Numbered from the stretch's first letter, positions 53,805-63,428 are shown. The stretch: 64,000 bases of DNA from Gordonia alkanivorans NBRC 16433 (GCF_000225505.1 NZ_BACI01000117.1:1-64000); one strand, 5' to 3'. The notes: generated by a model from the sequence alone, not told the origin. Numbers and translations: made by a program.

Positions 53805-55436
53805 TCACGCGAACGTGGCACGGAGGTACGCGAGGACCGTGGCGGTGTCGTCGAGCGGCCCGCGGTAGCCGAGATAGCCGTCGGGGCGGATGACGAAGGC
53901 CGTCGATCCGTCGGGGAGATATCCGGCGGCGAAGCGGTTCTCGGTGTCGCGGAGCAGCGGCAGGTCGGTGCTGCCGACCTGCGCGGTCGGCGCGGCCACC
54001 ACGTGCGCGGTCATGTGCCCGCGGGCCGCCTTGGTGACCTCGGCGGCGAGATTCTCGAGCACGGCCACGTCCTCGGCCCCCGCGGCGGCGTCGGCGTACA
54101 GCACGAGAGCGTGGTCGACGCCGCTCAGCAGCGAGTACAGCCGGAGCGGATGATTCACCGAGTCACGACCGAGTCCGGCGGCATCCGGGGCCCGTTCACC
54201 CGCCCGCGGTGCGGCCGGCGCGGAGGGGATCGTCGAGCCCGCGGTGATCGGGCTGTCGGCGTAGGAGATCAGCAACTGGGCTTCGCGGCGCGTCACGAAC
54301 TCGACGTCGGTGGAATCGGATCCGATGCCTTCCCGCGCGTCGCGGACCGTTCGCCCGACGACTTCTTCTCCGACGGGGCGTCGTTCCAGGTCGTAGCTCT
54401 CGAGCAGGCCGGGAGCCGCGTCGCCCGCGACGGCCAGCGCCAGCTTCCACGCGAGGTTGTGGGCGTCCTGCACGCCGGTGTTCATGCCCTGCGCGCCGGT
54501 GGGCGGATGGATGTGCGCGGCGTCCCCGGCGACGAAGACTCTTCCGCGACCGTAGGAGTCGACGATCCGGTGGCTGATGCGGAAGACCGACGACCACCGG
54601 AGGTCCGACACGGTGGCGGGTTCGGGCGACAACCGGTCGACGACGGCCTGGATGTGCGACAGCTCGGGAGTGCGGGTGCCCTCGAACCCGTGGGCGACAC
54701 CGTCGCCGCCGGAGGTCGGACCGATCGCGAGTTCGTCGGGTACGAGCATCGACATCCGATACCGGCCCCGTCCCGGCAGCGGGATGCACACCAGCAGGTC
54801 GTCGGTGGTGCCGTCGTCGGCCTGGTGCATCGCGCGGATCGCGTAGCCGCGGGGCATCGACCAGTCCACGGCCACGTCGCCCAGCATGTACTGCTCGGTG
54901 AAAGCCCCGCCCTCGAAGCCCAGACCAAGTCCTTTGCGGACCGTGCTGTGGGCGCCGTCGGCACCGATCAGATAGCCCGCGCGGACCGAGGTCTCGGCGC
55001 CTGCCGCGTCGGTCAGGGTGACCGTGACCCCGTCGTCGTCCGGTGTGAACGCCGACACGCGGACACCGCGCTCGATCTCGGCGTCGAGGTCGGTGAGCCG
55101 GTCCCGCAGGACGCGCTCGGTGGAGTACTGCGGCAGCAGGTGGAACCGGAAGGGCACGTCGGCCGGCGTGACCAGGTCGATCCGCGAGACCTGAGAACCG
55201 TTGACGAACACGAACTGCCCGCGCATCTCCATGCCCGCGTCCAGGATGTGCTCGAGCACCCCCATGCCCTCGAACACCTCGAGCGTGCGGGGTTGGATAC
55301 CAACGGCTTTCGCGTACTGGGGAGGCTCGAGGAGCGGGTCGACGATCCGGACCCGCACACCTCGTCGGCGGAGTTCGATGGCGGCGGTCAGGCCGATCGG
55401 GCCCGCGCCCGCGATCAGTACGTCGACGTCGTTCAT
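53805..55436 (-). CDS. FAD-dependent aromatic hydroxylase / monooxygenase
   Basis: 543 residues of the PHBH class. GAGPIGLTAAIELRRRG near residues 9-25 (dinucleotide fold), DG motif GADGAHSTVRKGLG near 155, GD motif VFVAGDAAHIHPPTGAQGMNTGVQDAHNLAWKL near 300. The C-terminal 120 residues form a thioredoxin-like domain as in MhpA, PgaE and rifampicin monooxygenase. Substrate not predictable: phenolic degradation or antibiotic inactivation. ATG 55436 has GAAGGG upstream. Confidence 0.9.
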   Translation of the reverse strand: MNDVDVLIAGAGPIGLTAAIELRRRGVRVRIVDPLLEPPQYAKAVGIQPRTLEVFEGMGVLEHILDAGMEMRGQFVFVNGSQVSRIDLVTPADVPFRFHLLPQYSTERVLRDRLTDLDAEIERGVRVSAFTPDDDGVTVTLTDAAGAETSVRAGYLIGADGAHSTVRKGLGLGFEGGAFTEQYMLGDVAVDWSMPRGYAIRAMHQADDGTTDDLLVCIPLPGRGRYRMSMLVPDELAIGPTSGGDGVAHGFEGTRTPELSHIQAVVDRLSPEPATVSDLRWSSVFRISHRIVDSYGRGRVFVAGDAAHIHPPTGAQGMNTGVQDAHNLAWKLALAVAGDAAPGLLESYDLERRPVGEEVVGRTVRDAREGIGSDSTDVEFVTRREAQLLISYADSPITAGSTIPSAPAAPRAGERAPDAAGLGRDSVNHPLRLYSLLSGVDHALVLYADAAAGAEDVAVLENLAAEVTKAARGHMTAHVVAAPTAQVGSTDLPLLRDTENRFAAGYLPDGSTAFVIRPDGYLGYRGPLDDTATVLAYLRATFA

Positions 55437-55546
55437 ACAGAGACCCTTCGTCGGTGGTCGTGTGCGGTGTTCCCGGACCGGATTATTCGCTGGACCACCG
55501 ATGCCGGTGCGGTACTCGGTAAATGTGGCACGGCATCGTTGGGGAC

Positions 55547-55942
55547 TCAGCGCGGGATCGACGACGGTCCGAGGATCTCGGCACCCAGCTCGGTGACCCG
55601 GGCGCGCAGCTCGCGATCGGCGGTGACGACCACTCGACGGCGGCGGGGGTGGTCGCCGACGACGTCGACGATCGTGTCGTCGCCCGACGCCGGGGCCTCG
55701 ACGACCGTCACTGCGGGAACCGACGCGATCCCGCGCGCTCTTCCCTCCACGACGAGCACCACCTCGATCGGGCCGGTCAACACGTCGAGCCCGGGCTCGG
55801 CGAGTTGCGCGAGCCGGTCCCGTAACCGCTGCGCCGCACCCCGGCGGTCCCGCCACCAACCGTCCGGCACGGATCCGACGACGTTCGCGCCGTCGACGAC
55901 GAGCAGCGGGACGTCGAGGCGGGACGGCGTCGGATCGTTCAT
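55547..55942 (-). CDS. NYN/PIN-like nuclease domain protein
   Basis: 131 residues with a PIN/NYN fold: VVDGANVVGS (first acidic site), DDTIVDVV and VVVTADRELRARV (Asp of the active centre). Likely an RNase of the YacP/NYN type or an inactive relative. ATG 55942 overlaps the MFS gene stop as ATGA, so it is co-transcribed with the transporter, an unusual pairing. Confidence 0.78.
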   Translation of the reverse strand: MNDPTPSRLDVPLLVVDGANVVGSVPDGWWRDRRGAAQRLRDRLAQLAEPGLDVLTGPIEVVLVVEGRARGIASVPAVTVVEAPASGDDTIVDVVGDHPRRRRVVVTADRELRARVTELGAEILGPSSIPR

Positions 55943-57186
55943 GTGCCCATGAGCCCACGGTCGGCGCCGTCGCGCAAATCCGATGTCCCTCGACGGTGTT
56001 GATCACGCCGCCGAAACCTGGTCTCCACGAACCACAGTCCCACTCCGGTGACCGGAAACGCGGCGCCCAGGACGCAGACGGCCGACCAGCCGAACGATGC
56101 GAAGACGAGAACCGACAGGATGCTGCCGACCGATCCTGCGGTGAAGTACGTGGTCATGTATGCGGTGTTCAGCCGACTCCGGGCATCCGGCCGCAATGGG
56201 TAGAACACGCTCTGATTGGTGATGTGCGTGCCCTGGATTCCGAGGTCCAGGAGAGCGACACCGAGGCCCATCGCCACGATGGAACGCTCTCCGGCGGCCA
56301 GCAGCAGGAAACTCGCTGCCGTCACAGCCAGCATGAGACCGGTCTGTTGGTGTCCGTATCCGCGGTCGACTCCTCGGCCGGCCCCTCGTGCGGCAAGTGC
56401 ACCGGCGACCCCGGTGAGCGTGAAGAGCCCGATGCCGGCGTCCGACCAGTCGTATCGTGGTCCGGCGAGCACGAATCCGATGCTGGTCCACACCACGCCG
56501 AACGACGCATAGGTGAGCATGCCGTAGCCGATCCTCCAGCGGAGCACCGGCTCATCGGCCACCAAGTGGACCACCGATCGCAGCAAGGCGCCGTAGGTCA
56601 GCTCGGTGGTCGGTGGACTGGTGGGCAGCGCGGCGACGGCGATGCCCGCGACCGCCATCAGGACCGCGGCGGTCAGAAAGACCGTACGCCAGCCGGCCAC
56701 CTCCGCGATCAGACCGGCGACCACCCGCGACAGGAGTATCCCGAGCAACAGGCCGGTCATCACGTTCCCGATGACGCGCCCACGTTCGGCCTCCGCGGCA
56801 AGTGTCGCGGCGAGAGGGACGAGAAGCTGGCCGACGACCGAGCCCGTGCCGACCAGGACCGCAGCGGATGCGAGCACCTGCCAGGACGGCGCGCACGCCA
56901 TGACGGCCAGACACACGCCGGTGACAATCAGCATCGCCCACAGCAACTTGCGCCGATCCAGTAGATCGCCGAGCGGCACGAGCAGGGCCAGACCGATCGC
57001 ATAACTGATCTGGCTCGCCGTCACGACAAGTCCCACGCTCGTGGTCGAAGCATCGAGATCGTTCGCGATCAGGGCGACGATGGGTTGCGCGTAGTAGCTG
57101 TTGGCGACGACGAGTCCGGATGCGAGTGCCATCAGGAGAACGGATCGCCGACTCAGCGAGTGTGCTGCCGTCGTGGAGAGTGACAT
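55939..57186 (-). CDS. MFS drug/sugar exporter
   Basis: 415 residues, twelve predicted helices. Motif A-like GDLLDRRKLL after helix 2, and NSYYAQPIVALIA in helix 1 typical of the YfcJ/AraJ-like exporters. ATG 57186. Divergent LysR regulator 99 bp away is its probable controller. Cargo unknown. Confidence 0.9.
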   Translation of the reverse strand: MSLSTTAAHSLSRRSVLLMALASGLVVANSYYAQPIVALIANDLDASTTSVGLVVTASQISYAIGLALLVPLGDLLDRRKLLWAMLIVTGVCLAVMACAPSWQVLASAAVLVGTGSVVGQLLVPLAATLAAEAERGRVIGNVMTGLLLGILLSRVVAGLIAEVAGWRTVFLTAAVLMAVAGIAVAALPTSPPTTELTYGALLRSVVHLVADEPVLRWRIGYGMLTYASFGVVWTSIGFVLAGPRYDWSDAGIGLFTLTGVAGALAARGAGRGVDRGYGHQQTGLMLAVTAASFLLLAAGERSIVAMGLGVALLDLGIQGTHITNQSVFYPLRPDARSRLNTAYMTTYFTAGSVGSILSVLVFASFGWSAVCVLGAAFPVTGVGLWFVETRFRRRDQHRRGTSDLRDGADRGLMGT

Positions 57187-57232
57187 GCACCGATCGTTGC
57201 CGAGGCCTTTTCAGCTGTCCAACAGATAGACT

Positions 57233-57285
57233 TGATCGTTCCAAGCGACTGGACCGATGGATGGCGTGCTGGATACCATCCGTCG
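57233..57285 (+). promoter_or_regulatory. Divergent control region with LysR-type site
   Basis: TCCA...TGGA (57239-57252, 6-nt spacer) is a short dyad of the LysR T-N11-A kind. TACCAT (57274-57279) ends 6 nt before ATG 57286, the leaderless -10 of the LysR gene. Confidence 0.4.
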
Positions 57286-58167
57286 ATGGAACTCCGGCAG
57301 TTAGAGCACTTCCTGGTGGTTGCAGACGAGGGAAACTTCACTCGCGCAGCAGCTCTCGTGCACATGTCGCAGTCGGCGCTCAGCTCCTCGATTCGCTCTC
57401 TGGAGCGGCAGTTGTCCGCAGAGCTTTTCGAGAGAACCACACGACGGGTGCTGCTCACCGACGCGGGCGTGGCGTTACGTGATCACGCTAGGCGGATCAT
57501 CGGTGAGGTCGCCGCTGCGCGCCTGGCGGTGGAATCCATCACCGGCGTCGATGCGGGAACGATCGACATCGGAACCGTGCAGACCTTCACCGCGATCGAC
57601 CTTCCCGCGACGATGGCGCTGTTCCATCGTCACCATCGGATGGTGCAGATGCGACTCCGCGAGGCGACCACCACCCAACTCATCGAAGCGCTGATCGAAG
57701 GGGAACTGGATCTGGCATTCGTGGCTCTCGACGCGACGCCACTGCACACCTCCCTGACGGAGGTGGCGAGATACGACGAGTCGCTCGTCGCGATAGCGGG
57801 CCCCGACCACCCGATCTCGGTGAAACGCAGCGTCGACCTGGACGAACTCGCCGAGCACGGCTTCATCGACTTCGAGGCCGGTCCCGGACTGCAGACCGTT
57901 GTGGCGGACCTGTTCTCCGCCGCGCGCGTCCAGCGCGAGATCACCTGTCGTGTCGGTGACATGGGTCGGTTGGTCGATCTCGTCCACCATGGTCTCGGTG
58001 TTGCCGTCGTACCGGCTCCGGTGGCGCACGCGGCGAACCTGGTGGTGGCCGTTCCATTGGAGACGACCCCGCCGGCCACTCGGTCCCTGGCGTTGTTGTC
58101 GAGGACCGGAGGACCGACCAATCCTGCTGCGAAGCGGTTTCTCGGCCTGCTCGACCATCCGCGCTGA
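57286..58167 (+). CDS. LysR-family transcriptional regulator
   Basis: 293 residues. MELRQLEHFLVVADEGNFTR starts the helix-turn-helix, with ALVHMSQSALSSSIRSLERQLSAELFERTTRRVLLTDAG; the effector-binding domain spans about 90-290. ATG 57286 is preferred over GTG 57232 by the family N-terminus and the -10. Divergent MFS transporter is the expected target. Confidence 0.94.
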   Translation: MELRQLEHFLVVADEGNFTRAAALVHMSQSALSSSIRSLERQLSAELFERTTRRVLLTDAGVALRDHARRIIGEVAAARLAVESITGVDAGTIDIGTVQTFTAIDLPATMALFHRHHRMVQMRLREATTTQLIEALIEGELDLAFVALDATPLHTSLTEVARYDESLVAIAGPDHPISVKRSVDLDELAEHGFIDFEAGPGLQTVVADLFSAARVQREITCRVGDMGRLVDLVHHGLGVAVVPAPVAHAANLVVAVPLETTPPATRSLALLSRTGGPTNPAAKRFLGLLDHPR

Positions 58168-58191
58168 CCGGTGTTCGATCGACGGCCCGCG

Positions 58192-59619
58192 TCAGCCGAT
58201 GTCGCCGTGACAGAACCGGTCGTACGGGTCGAGCGTCGCCTTGATCTCCAGCAGCCGACGGCGGTGCTCGGCGCTGTAGGCGTCGGCGGCGCGGCCGGCG
58301 CGCTCGGCACCCGAGGTGAAGTTCAGATACGTGGCGCCGGTGACGTAGGGCGCGAGTTCGGTGCGGGTAACGCGCTGGGTCGATTCGACGGCGAGCGCCA
58401 CCTGGGGGTCGGGGACCATCGAGATCAGTTCGAGGAGGAACCGTCCGGAGCGTGCCCGGTCGTTGGCGGCGTGCGCCGCACCTCGGGCGATCGCGCCGCC
58501 GGCGTGACGGATCTCGGCGGACATGATGAGCGGTGCCGAGCCCGGGGCCGGACGAGCGCATCCGGCGATGATGTCGATCGCCTCGTCGTGCAGATCGTCG
58601 AACCACTCAGTGGTGACCATGACCGGCATCGGCTCGGTGGGGTCCATGCTGATCGCGTCCGTTGCGGCGAAGGGCATCTCGTCCCACATGTCGACCAGGG
58701 GTGTCCGCCAGTTCCGCCACCCGTCGACGATCGCCCGGCCGGTGGCGAGGTCTCCGGACCAGCATCCGCGCACCACTGCGAAACTGCCGCCGCGCAGCGG
58801 TTCCGGGACGTCGTCGGTGGGCGGCAGATTCAGGATGGTGACGGCCGAGGTCAGGGCTTCCGGCTGAGCCGGTGCCCAGTCGCGGAACCGACGTATGATC
58901 TCCTCGGCCTCGGCGGCCGGGTAGAAGAGGTTGCCCGCGTACACCGTGCTCACATCGGCGAGGGCGATCTCCATCGAGGTGACCACACCGAGGCTGCCGG
59001 CACCCCCGCCCTTCAGAGCCCAGAAGATGTGCGGGAAACTCGCGTCGCTGACGCGGATCGGCGTCCCGTCGGGGATCACGAGATCGAAGGAGAGCACGGA
59101 GTCCGACGCCAGCCCGAACCGTCGGCCGAGCCAACCGAAACCGCCGCCGAGGGTGTAGCCGATCGCGCCGACGATGCTTGCCGAACCCATCAGCGGCGCA
59201 AGGCCGTACGGAACCGCGGCGTCGAGCACCGCCTTCCAGGTGGCGCCGGCGGCGACGCGAGCGGTCCTGGTGACAGGGTCGACGGCCACCGCGGTGAGCC
59301 GGGACGTGTTGATGAGCAGGCCGCCATCGGCCGCCACCCCGGTCCCGTGACCGGTGGCCTGGACCGTGATCCGCAGATCCTCCTCGGCGGCGAACCGCAC
59401 GGCCTCGACGACGTCGAAGTGATTCTCGGGAACGGCGATGACCGACGGGCGGTGGATGACGAGTCGGTTGAATCCGGCGCGTGCCTCGCGGAAGCCCGCG
59501 TCCCCGGGGCCGAGGACCGCGCCGGCGATCCGGTCACGCAGTTGTGCGAGCACCGAGGTGCGGGTGCGGACGATCAGCCGTTCGGGGCGGCCGGTCGGTG
59601 AGGTGGGAGTCGCGGTCAT
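58192..59619 (-). CDS. FAD-linked oxidase, berberine-bridge-enzyme-like
   Basis: 475 residues. PCMH FAD-binding domain (VQATGHGTGVAADGGLLINTS, whose His is the covalent FAD site; GAIGYTLGGGFGWLGRRFG) and a BBE C-terminus (ATYLNFTSGAE...RLLEIKATLDPYDRFCHGD). The second covalent residue (Cys) of bicovalent enzymes is not seen. ATG 59619 has GAGGA upstream. It lies downstream of the SARP gene on the same strand, behind SARP-like direct repeats, so it is a likely target. Common in tailoring of secondary metabolites. Confidence 0.9.
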   Translation of the reverse strand: MTATPTSPTGRPERLIVRTRTSVLAQLRDRIAGAVLGPGDAGFREARAGFNRLVIHRPSVIAVPENHFDVVEAVRFAAEEDLRITVQATGHGTGVAADGGLLINTSRLTAVAVDPVTRTARVAAGATWKAVLDAAVPYGLAPLMGSASIVGAIGYTLGGGFGWLGRRFGLASDSVLSFDLVIPDGTPIRVSDASFPHIFWALKGGGAGSLGVVTSMEIALADVSTVYAGNLFYPAAEAEEIIRRFRDWAPAQPEALTSAVTILNLPPTDDVPEPLRGGSFAVVRGCWSGDLATGRAIVDGWRNWRTPLVDMWDEMPFAATDAISMDPTEPMPVMVTTEWFDDLHDEAIDIIAGCARPAPGSAPLIMSAEIRHAGGAIARGAAHAANDRARSGRFLLELISMVPDPQVALAVESTQRVTRTELAPYVTGATYLNFTSGAERAGRAADAYSAEHRRRLLEIKATLDPYDRFCHGDIG

Positions 59620-59709
59620 ACGGTGAGTCCTCGGGTGTGGCCGGCTTCGCCGGGCGTTCGGTCTGGTTCCGGGCAGGCCGGGTTCGTCAGACCAGATTCA
59701 CCGACGGTT

Positions 59710-59738
59710 CTTGAGGGCGACTTGAGGCGGACTTGGGG
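59710..59738 (-). promoter_or_regulatory. Three direct repeats with an 11-bp period, SARP-type operator
   Basis: CTTGAGG (59710-59716), CTTGAGG (59721-59727) and CTTGGGG (59732-59738) are separated by 4 bp each, an exact 11-bp period. SARP proteins bind heptamers of the TCGAGNN kind in that spacing; TTGAGGG and TTGAGGC differ from it at one base. The array starts right after the SARP stop, 91 bp upstream of the FAD-oxidase start. Confidence 0.7.
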
Positions 59739-59739
59739 C

Positions 59740-62700
59740 CTACGCGGTCGGGGAGACGCCCCATGCCGAGGCGACGGCGTCGACCCGTTCGACCAGCGCT
59801 TTTGCCTCTTGCGCCACGGCGGTGGCGCGAGCCCGTCCGAGGGTCGTGCCGAACGTCGACGCCGGGCGACCGTTGGCGTACTCGTAGCGGGCGCGAACGA
59901 GAAGACGGTGTGCGTCCCCGTAGTGTTCCCCGGTCCGTTCGGCGAAGTCGTCGGCTTGATCCAGGAGGGCGGCCGCGTCGGTCAGCTTGCCGGCGGTGAC
60001 CAGTATCTCGGCATGCAGTCCGAGCCAGAATCCGTCGCCGGTGCGCGGCCGGTCGGCGTTGCCGGGTCGGTCGGGGCCGGCGTCACCCGTCTCCAACCGG
60101 TCGATGCGGACCAGGGCGTCGTCGATGTCGCCGGCCATGGCGCGTGCCCACCAGTACATGCGTTCGCCGCCGCGACGCAGATAGGCGAGCGGGCCCGCAC
60201 TCTCGGAGTCGATGATCTGTCCAGCGTGGAGCGCCCACTCCGCATCGCCGATCGTCGCCGCCGCGCCGACCGCGAAGATGGCGGTGCCCAGCCGGGACCT
60301 GGGGTCGGGGCGTGCGTCGGTGATGCTTGCGAACAGTGTGCGGCCGGCATCCCGGCCGAGGTGGACCGTGGCGGCCCAGGCCCGGAAGCCGCGTGCCATC
60401 GTGAGCTGGTCGTCGCGGAGCCCGTCGACGTCGTCGAGCGGCCCGTAGGTCTCCAGGATGCGATGAGCCGCACCGTAATTGCCGCGGGTGAACTCGTCGA
60501 TCCCGGCGGCCTGCATGCCGAGGTGGACGACGACGGGATCGTCGGACCGTTCGGCGCGGACGCGTAGGTCGTTCGCGAGCCGGTGTCCGGTGTGCGCGTC
60601 GGCGACCTGGATGTGCGCGGCACAGCGCGCATAGTCGAGGGAGGCCAGCAGCCGCCGGTCGCCGAGCGTGGTGGCCAGCGTGCGGGCGCGTTCTTGAAGG
60701 TCGGGATCGGCGGCGAAGTAGCCGTGTACGGAGACCTCGCCGGCGAGTTGGGTGGCGATCGCCCGGAGCTCGGCCTGCTGGTCGCCGGTGGCCCGTGCCA
60801 GGGTCGACGCGTCGCCGAAATGGCGCTTCGCGCCGTCGAAGTCGTAGGTGCGCAGAGCGATGTCACCCGCGGTCAGCAGCGCGCTGGTCGTGCGCTCCCG
60901 GTCGGCGAGCGGACCCGCCGACCAGAGATGGCGCGCGACCCGGCTGACCGCATGCGGCGAGGAGTTGCCGGCGAGCGCATCGGCGATGGCGAGGTGGATA
61001 CGCCGCGCGCGCATCGACGGAATCCCGTCGGCGATCGCCTCGCGGATGATGTCGTGGCTGAAGCTGAATCCGAACGGGTCGGCGGGTCCGAGGTCGACGA
61101 CCCCGGCGGCGGAGGCGGGTTCGAGGGTGTCGAGCGCCTCGTCCACCGGTCGTCCGGCCGCGGTCGCGAGCAACACCAGATCCACCCGGGTGCCGATGAG
61201 AGCGGCGATGTCGAGGAGTTCGGTTGTCTCCGGGGATAATCCGAGCAGTCGCTGGCGAACTACGTCACGCACCCCGGACGGCACGGCATTGCCCGCGATC
61301 GAGCCCCGATCGGCGAGGATGCGTGCCAGTTCGCGGACGAAGAAGGCGTTGCCGCCGGTGCGTCGCTCGATCGAACTGACGGTCGCGACCTCCGGCCACT
61401 GTTGCGTCTCGCGGCGGATCAGCTCGGAGATGTCGTCCCCGCGGAGGGGGCCGACGTGGATACGGCGGTGCTCGGGGAGCCGCGCCAGTGTGGCGAGGGT
61501 CGAGGCGACGACCGGCCGGTGGGTCGGCGACCGCAGCGAGGCGAAGAACGTGACGCCCGCTGTCCGACGAGAGGCCATGTGTGCGAACAGTTCCAGCGAG
61601 GCGCCGTCCGCCCACTGGAGGTCGTCGAGGACGATGATCAGCTTGGTCGTCTCGGCGACGCCGTCGAGGAGGTCGGCGGCCTGGTCGTAGAACTGGAAAC
61701 GTGCTGCGGCGTCTGGCATCTGACGCGGTGGCGGGATGACGTTGACGCCCTCGGTGACCATTCGGCCCAGCGAGCTGTCGAGGAGTCGTTCCCGGTCGGC
61801 CGGATCGAGCTGGGGAAGTACCGTGCCGAGGATCTGCACCCACGGCCACATCGACGGTGCCGCAGGATCGTCCACGCACCGTCCCCACAACACCCGTAGG
61901 TCGGCGGCCCCGGCCGCTCGCCGTCCCGCCTCGTCGATCAGGGCCGTCTTGCCCGCACCCGGTTCGCCTTCCACCACGACGACCCCGCCGTGCCCGGCCA
62001 TCGAGGCGAGGACGGCGCGGTGCAGCGCGGCCAGTTCGTCGGTTCGCCCGACCAGCGTCGGCGCGTCGTCGAGAGGTTCGGGGGCGTGTGTCGCCGCGGT
62101 GGGTTCCACGGCATCGGTGCTCAGGGAACCGGTTGCAGCGGTGACGGACCTGCGCGACGCTGCCGGTGCATCGAGGTGCGGTGCGTGATCGAGGATGTCG
62201 CGTTCGAGCTCACGGAGTCGTGGGCCCGGGTCGACACCGATCTCGTCGGCGAGGATGCGTCGGGCGCCGGCGATCGCGCCGAGCGCATCGGACTGCCGTC
62301 CGAGCCGGTACAGCGCGGTGGCGAGCAGAACCCACAGTCCTTCGTCGAGCGGCGATCTCTTGACGGCGCCGTCGAGTTCGGTGACGAGGAGATGATGGTC
62401 GCCCGCGGCCATCCGCGCCTCGAAGGACATCTCCCGCGCCGCGCCGAGCATGCGGTCGAGATGGTCGGCGGCCTCGTCGCGGAATGCCAGTCCCTCGAAC
62501 TCCGGGAGGATCGGCCGGTAGGACTCGAGTACCTTCTGCAGGAGTGGGGCCGCGGCGGCGGTGTCGCCCTGCTGCATCAGGGTTCGCGCCGAGGCCAGGT
62601 CCGTGGTCAGCCGGCGCAGGTCGACCTGGTCAGGGGTCGTCGGCAGGCTGTAGCCGGTTCCGTGGGTGAGCAGCACGGTCGAGGGACTACGCGGCTTACG

Positions 62701-62937
62701 GTCGGGTTCGAGGGCCTTGCGCAACCCCGAGATGTAGGACTGCAGCGACACTTCGGCGCGGTCGGGTGGTGAGTCGCCCCAGATGCCCTCGATCAGCCGG
62801 TCGGCACGTAGCGGTGCACCCTCGGCGAGGACGAGCTGCGCGAGTGTGGCCCGCTGCTTGCGGGTGCCGAGTTCGACGGGATCGGAACCGATCTGGGCGC
62901 CGAGCCCGCCCAAGACCGTGTACGAGAGTCCGAGCAT
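59740..62937 (-). CDS. SARP/AfsR-type regulator with ATPase and TPR domains
   Basis: 1,065 residues from ATG 62937. Residues about 1-90 are an OmpR-like winged helix (LGTRKQRATLAQLVLAEG, ADRLIEGIWGDSPP), about 95-245 the BTAD domain (VDLRRLTTDLASARTLM, LYRLGRQSDALGAIAGARRIL), about 290-600 an AAA-type ATPase with Walker A VEGEPGAGKTALID and Walker B LIIVLDDLQWADGASLELF, and the rest helical TPR-like repeats. This is the architecture of large SARPs that switch on secondary metabolism. An in-frame ATG at 63087 would add 50 residues that overlap the divergent promoter; 62937 follows a -10 by 7 nt. Confidence 0.92.
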   Translation of the reverse strand: MLGLSYTVLGGLGAQIGSDPVELGTRKQRATLAQLVLAEGAPLRADRLIEGIWGDSPPDRAEVSLQSYISGLRKALEPDRKPRSPSTVLLTHGTGYSLPTTPDQVDLRRLTTDLASARTLMQQGDTAAAAPLLQKVLESYRPILPEFEGLAFRDEAADHLDRMLGAAREMSFEARMAAGDHHLLVTELDGAVKRSPLDEGLWVLLATALYRLGRQSDALGAIAGARRILADEIGVDPGPRLRELERDILDHAPHLDAPAASRRSVTAATGSLSTDAVEPTAATHAPEPLDDAPTLVGRTDELAALHRAVLASMAGHGGVVVVEGEPGAGKTALIDEAGRRAAGAADLRVLWGRCVDDPAAPSMWPWVQILGTVLPQLDPADRERLLDSSLGRMVTEGVNVIPPPRQMPDAAARFQFYDQAADLLDGVAETTKLIIVLDDLQWADGASLELFAHMASRRTAGVTFFASLRSPTHRPVVASTLATLARLPEHRRIHVGPLRGDDISELIRRETQQWPEVATVSSIERRTGGNAFFVRELARILADRGSIAGNAVPSGVRDVVRQRLLGLSPETTELLDIAALIGTRVDLVLLATAAGRPVDEALDTLEPASAAGVVDLGPADPFGFSFSHDIIREAIADGIPSMRARRIHLAIADALAGNSSPHAVSRVARHLWSAGPLADRERTTSALLTAGDIALRTYDFDGAKRHFGDASTLARATGDQQAELRAIATQLAGEVSVHGYFAADPDLQERARTLATTLGDRRLLASLDYARCAAHIQVADAHTGHRLANDLRVRAERSDDPVVVHLGMQAAGIDEFTRGNYGAAHRILETYGPLDDVDGLRDDQLTMARGFRAWAATVHLGRDAGRTLFASITDARPDPRSRLGTAIFAVGAAATIGDAEWALHAGQIIDSESAGPLAYLRRGGERMYWWARAMAGDIDDALVRIDRLETGDAGPDRPGNADRPRTGDGFWLGLHAEILVTAGKLTDAAALLDQADDFAERTGEHYGDAHRLLVRARYEYANGRPASTFGTTLGRARATAVAQEAKALVERVDAVASAWGVSPTA

Positions 62938-62944
62938 CAGCGTG

Positions 62945-62980
62945 AGTGTAATGCTCCACAACCCCTCGAGGGAGGGGTTG
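62945..62980 (-). promoter_or_regulatory. SARP promoter and inverted repeat
   Basis: TACACT (62950-62945, minus strand) ends 7 nt before ATG 62937. Next to it CAACCCCTC (62959-62967) and GAGGGGTTG (62972-62980) form a perfect 9-bp inverted repeat with a 4-nt spacer, close to the -35 position; a repressor or autoregulatory site is plausible. Confidence 0.6.
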
Positions 62981-63039
62981 AGGACCAGGACCGGTCCTTC
63001 GTCCGACAGACGCGGACGCCAGATGTCGGTGGGCGGCGA

Positions 63040-63045
63040 TACCTT
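63040..63045 (+). promoter_or_regulatory. -10 element TACCTT of the VOC gene
   Basis: TACCTT ends 7 nt before ATG 63053; leaderless arrangement. Confidence 0.45.
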
Positions 63046-63052
63046 TGTCCGC

Positions 63053-63424
63053 ATGACTCTCACAGTGGGCATGATCACCGTCGACACCCTTCAGCCGATG
63101 CCGCTCGCCACGTGGTGGGCCGAGGCCCTCGGTGGCCGGATCATCCAGGAGAACGAGGGGTTCTTCGTCGTCGTCTCCCTCGAAGAGGGGGCACCGCTCC
63201 TCGCATTCCAGCAGGTCGACGACCCGACCCCGGGGAAGAACCGCATCCACCTCGACCTCACGACCGAAGATCGCGAAACCGAGGTCGAACGACTCATCGC
63301 CGCCGGCGCGACGAAGATCGCCGACCGTGAGATGCCCGGTTTCGGCTGGGTGACGCTGGCCGACCCCGACGGCAACCAGTTCTGCGTCGCCGGACGGCAC
63401 GAGGCCGAGGGGACCTTCGACTGA
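63053..63424 (+). CDS. VOC-family glyoxalase-like protein
   Basis: 123 residues, paired betaalphabetabetabeta modules: VDTLQPMPLATWWAEALGG, NRIHLDLTTEDRETEVERLIAAGA and WVTLADPDGNQFCV are the usual strands with His and Glu metal ligand positions. Function could be resistance, isomerisation or thiol transfer. ATG 63053; an in-frame ATG at 62783 lies in the SARP gene. Confidence 0.88.
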   Translation: MTLTVGMITVDTLQPMPLATWWAEALGGRIIQENEGFFVVVSLEEGAPLLAFQQVDDPTPGKNRIHLDLTTEDRETEVERLIAAGATKIADREMPGFGWVTLADPDGNQFCVAGRHEAEGTFD

Positions 63425-63428
63425 CGTC

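Noticed and set aside
62966..62983. Second SARP-type direct repeat in the SARP promoter
   Set aside because: TCGAG and TTGAG here are 12 bp apart, not 11; the stronger signal is the inverted repeat at 62959-62980.
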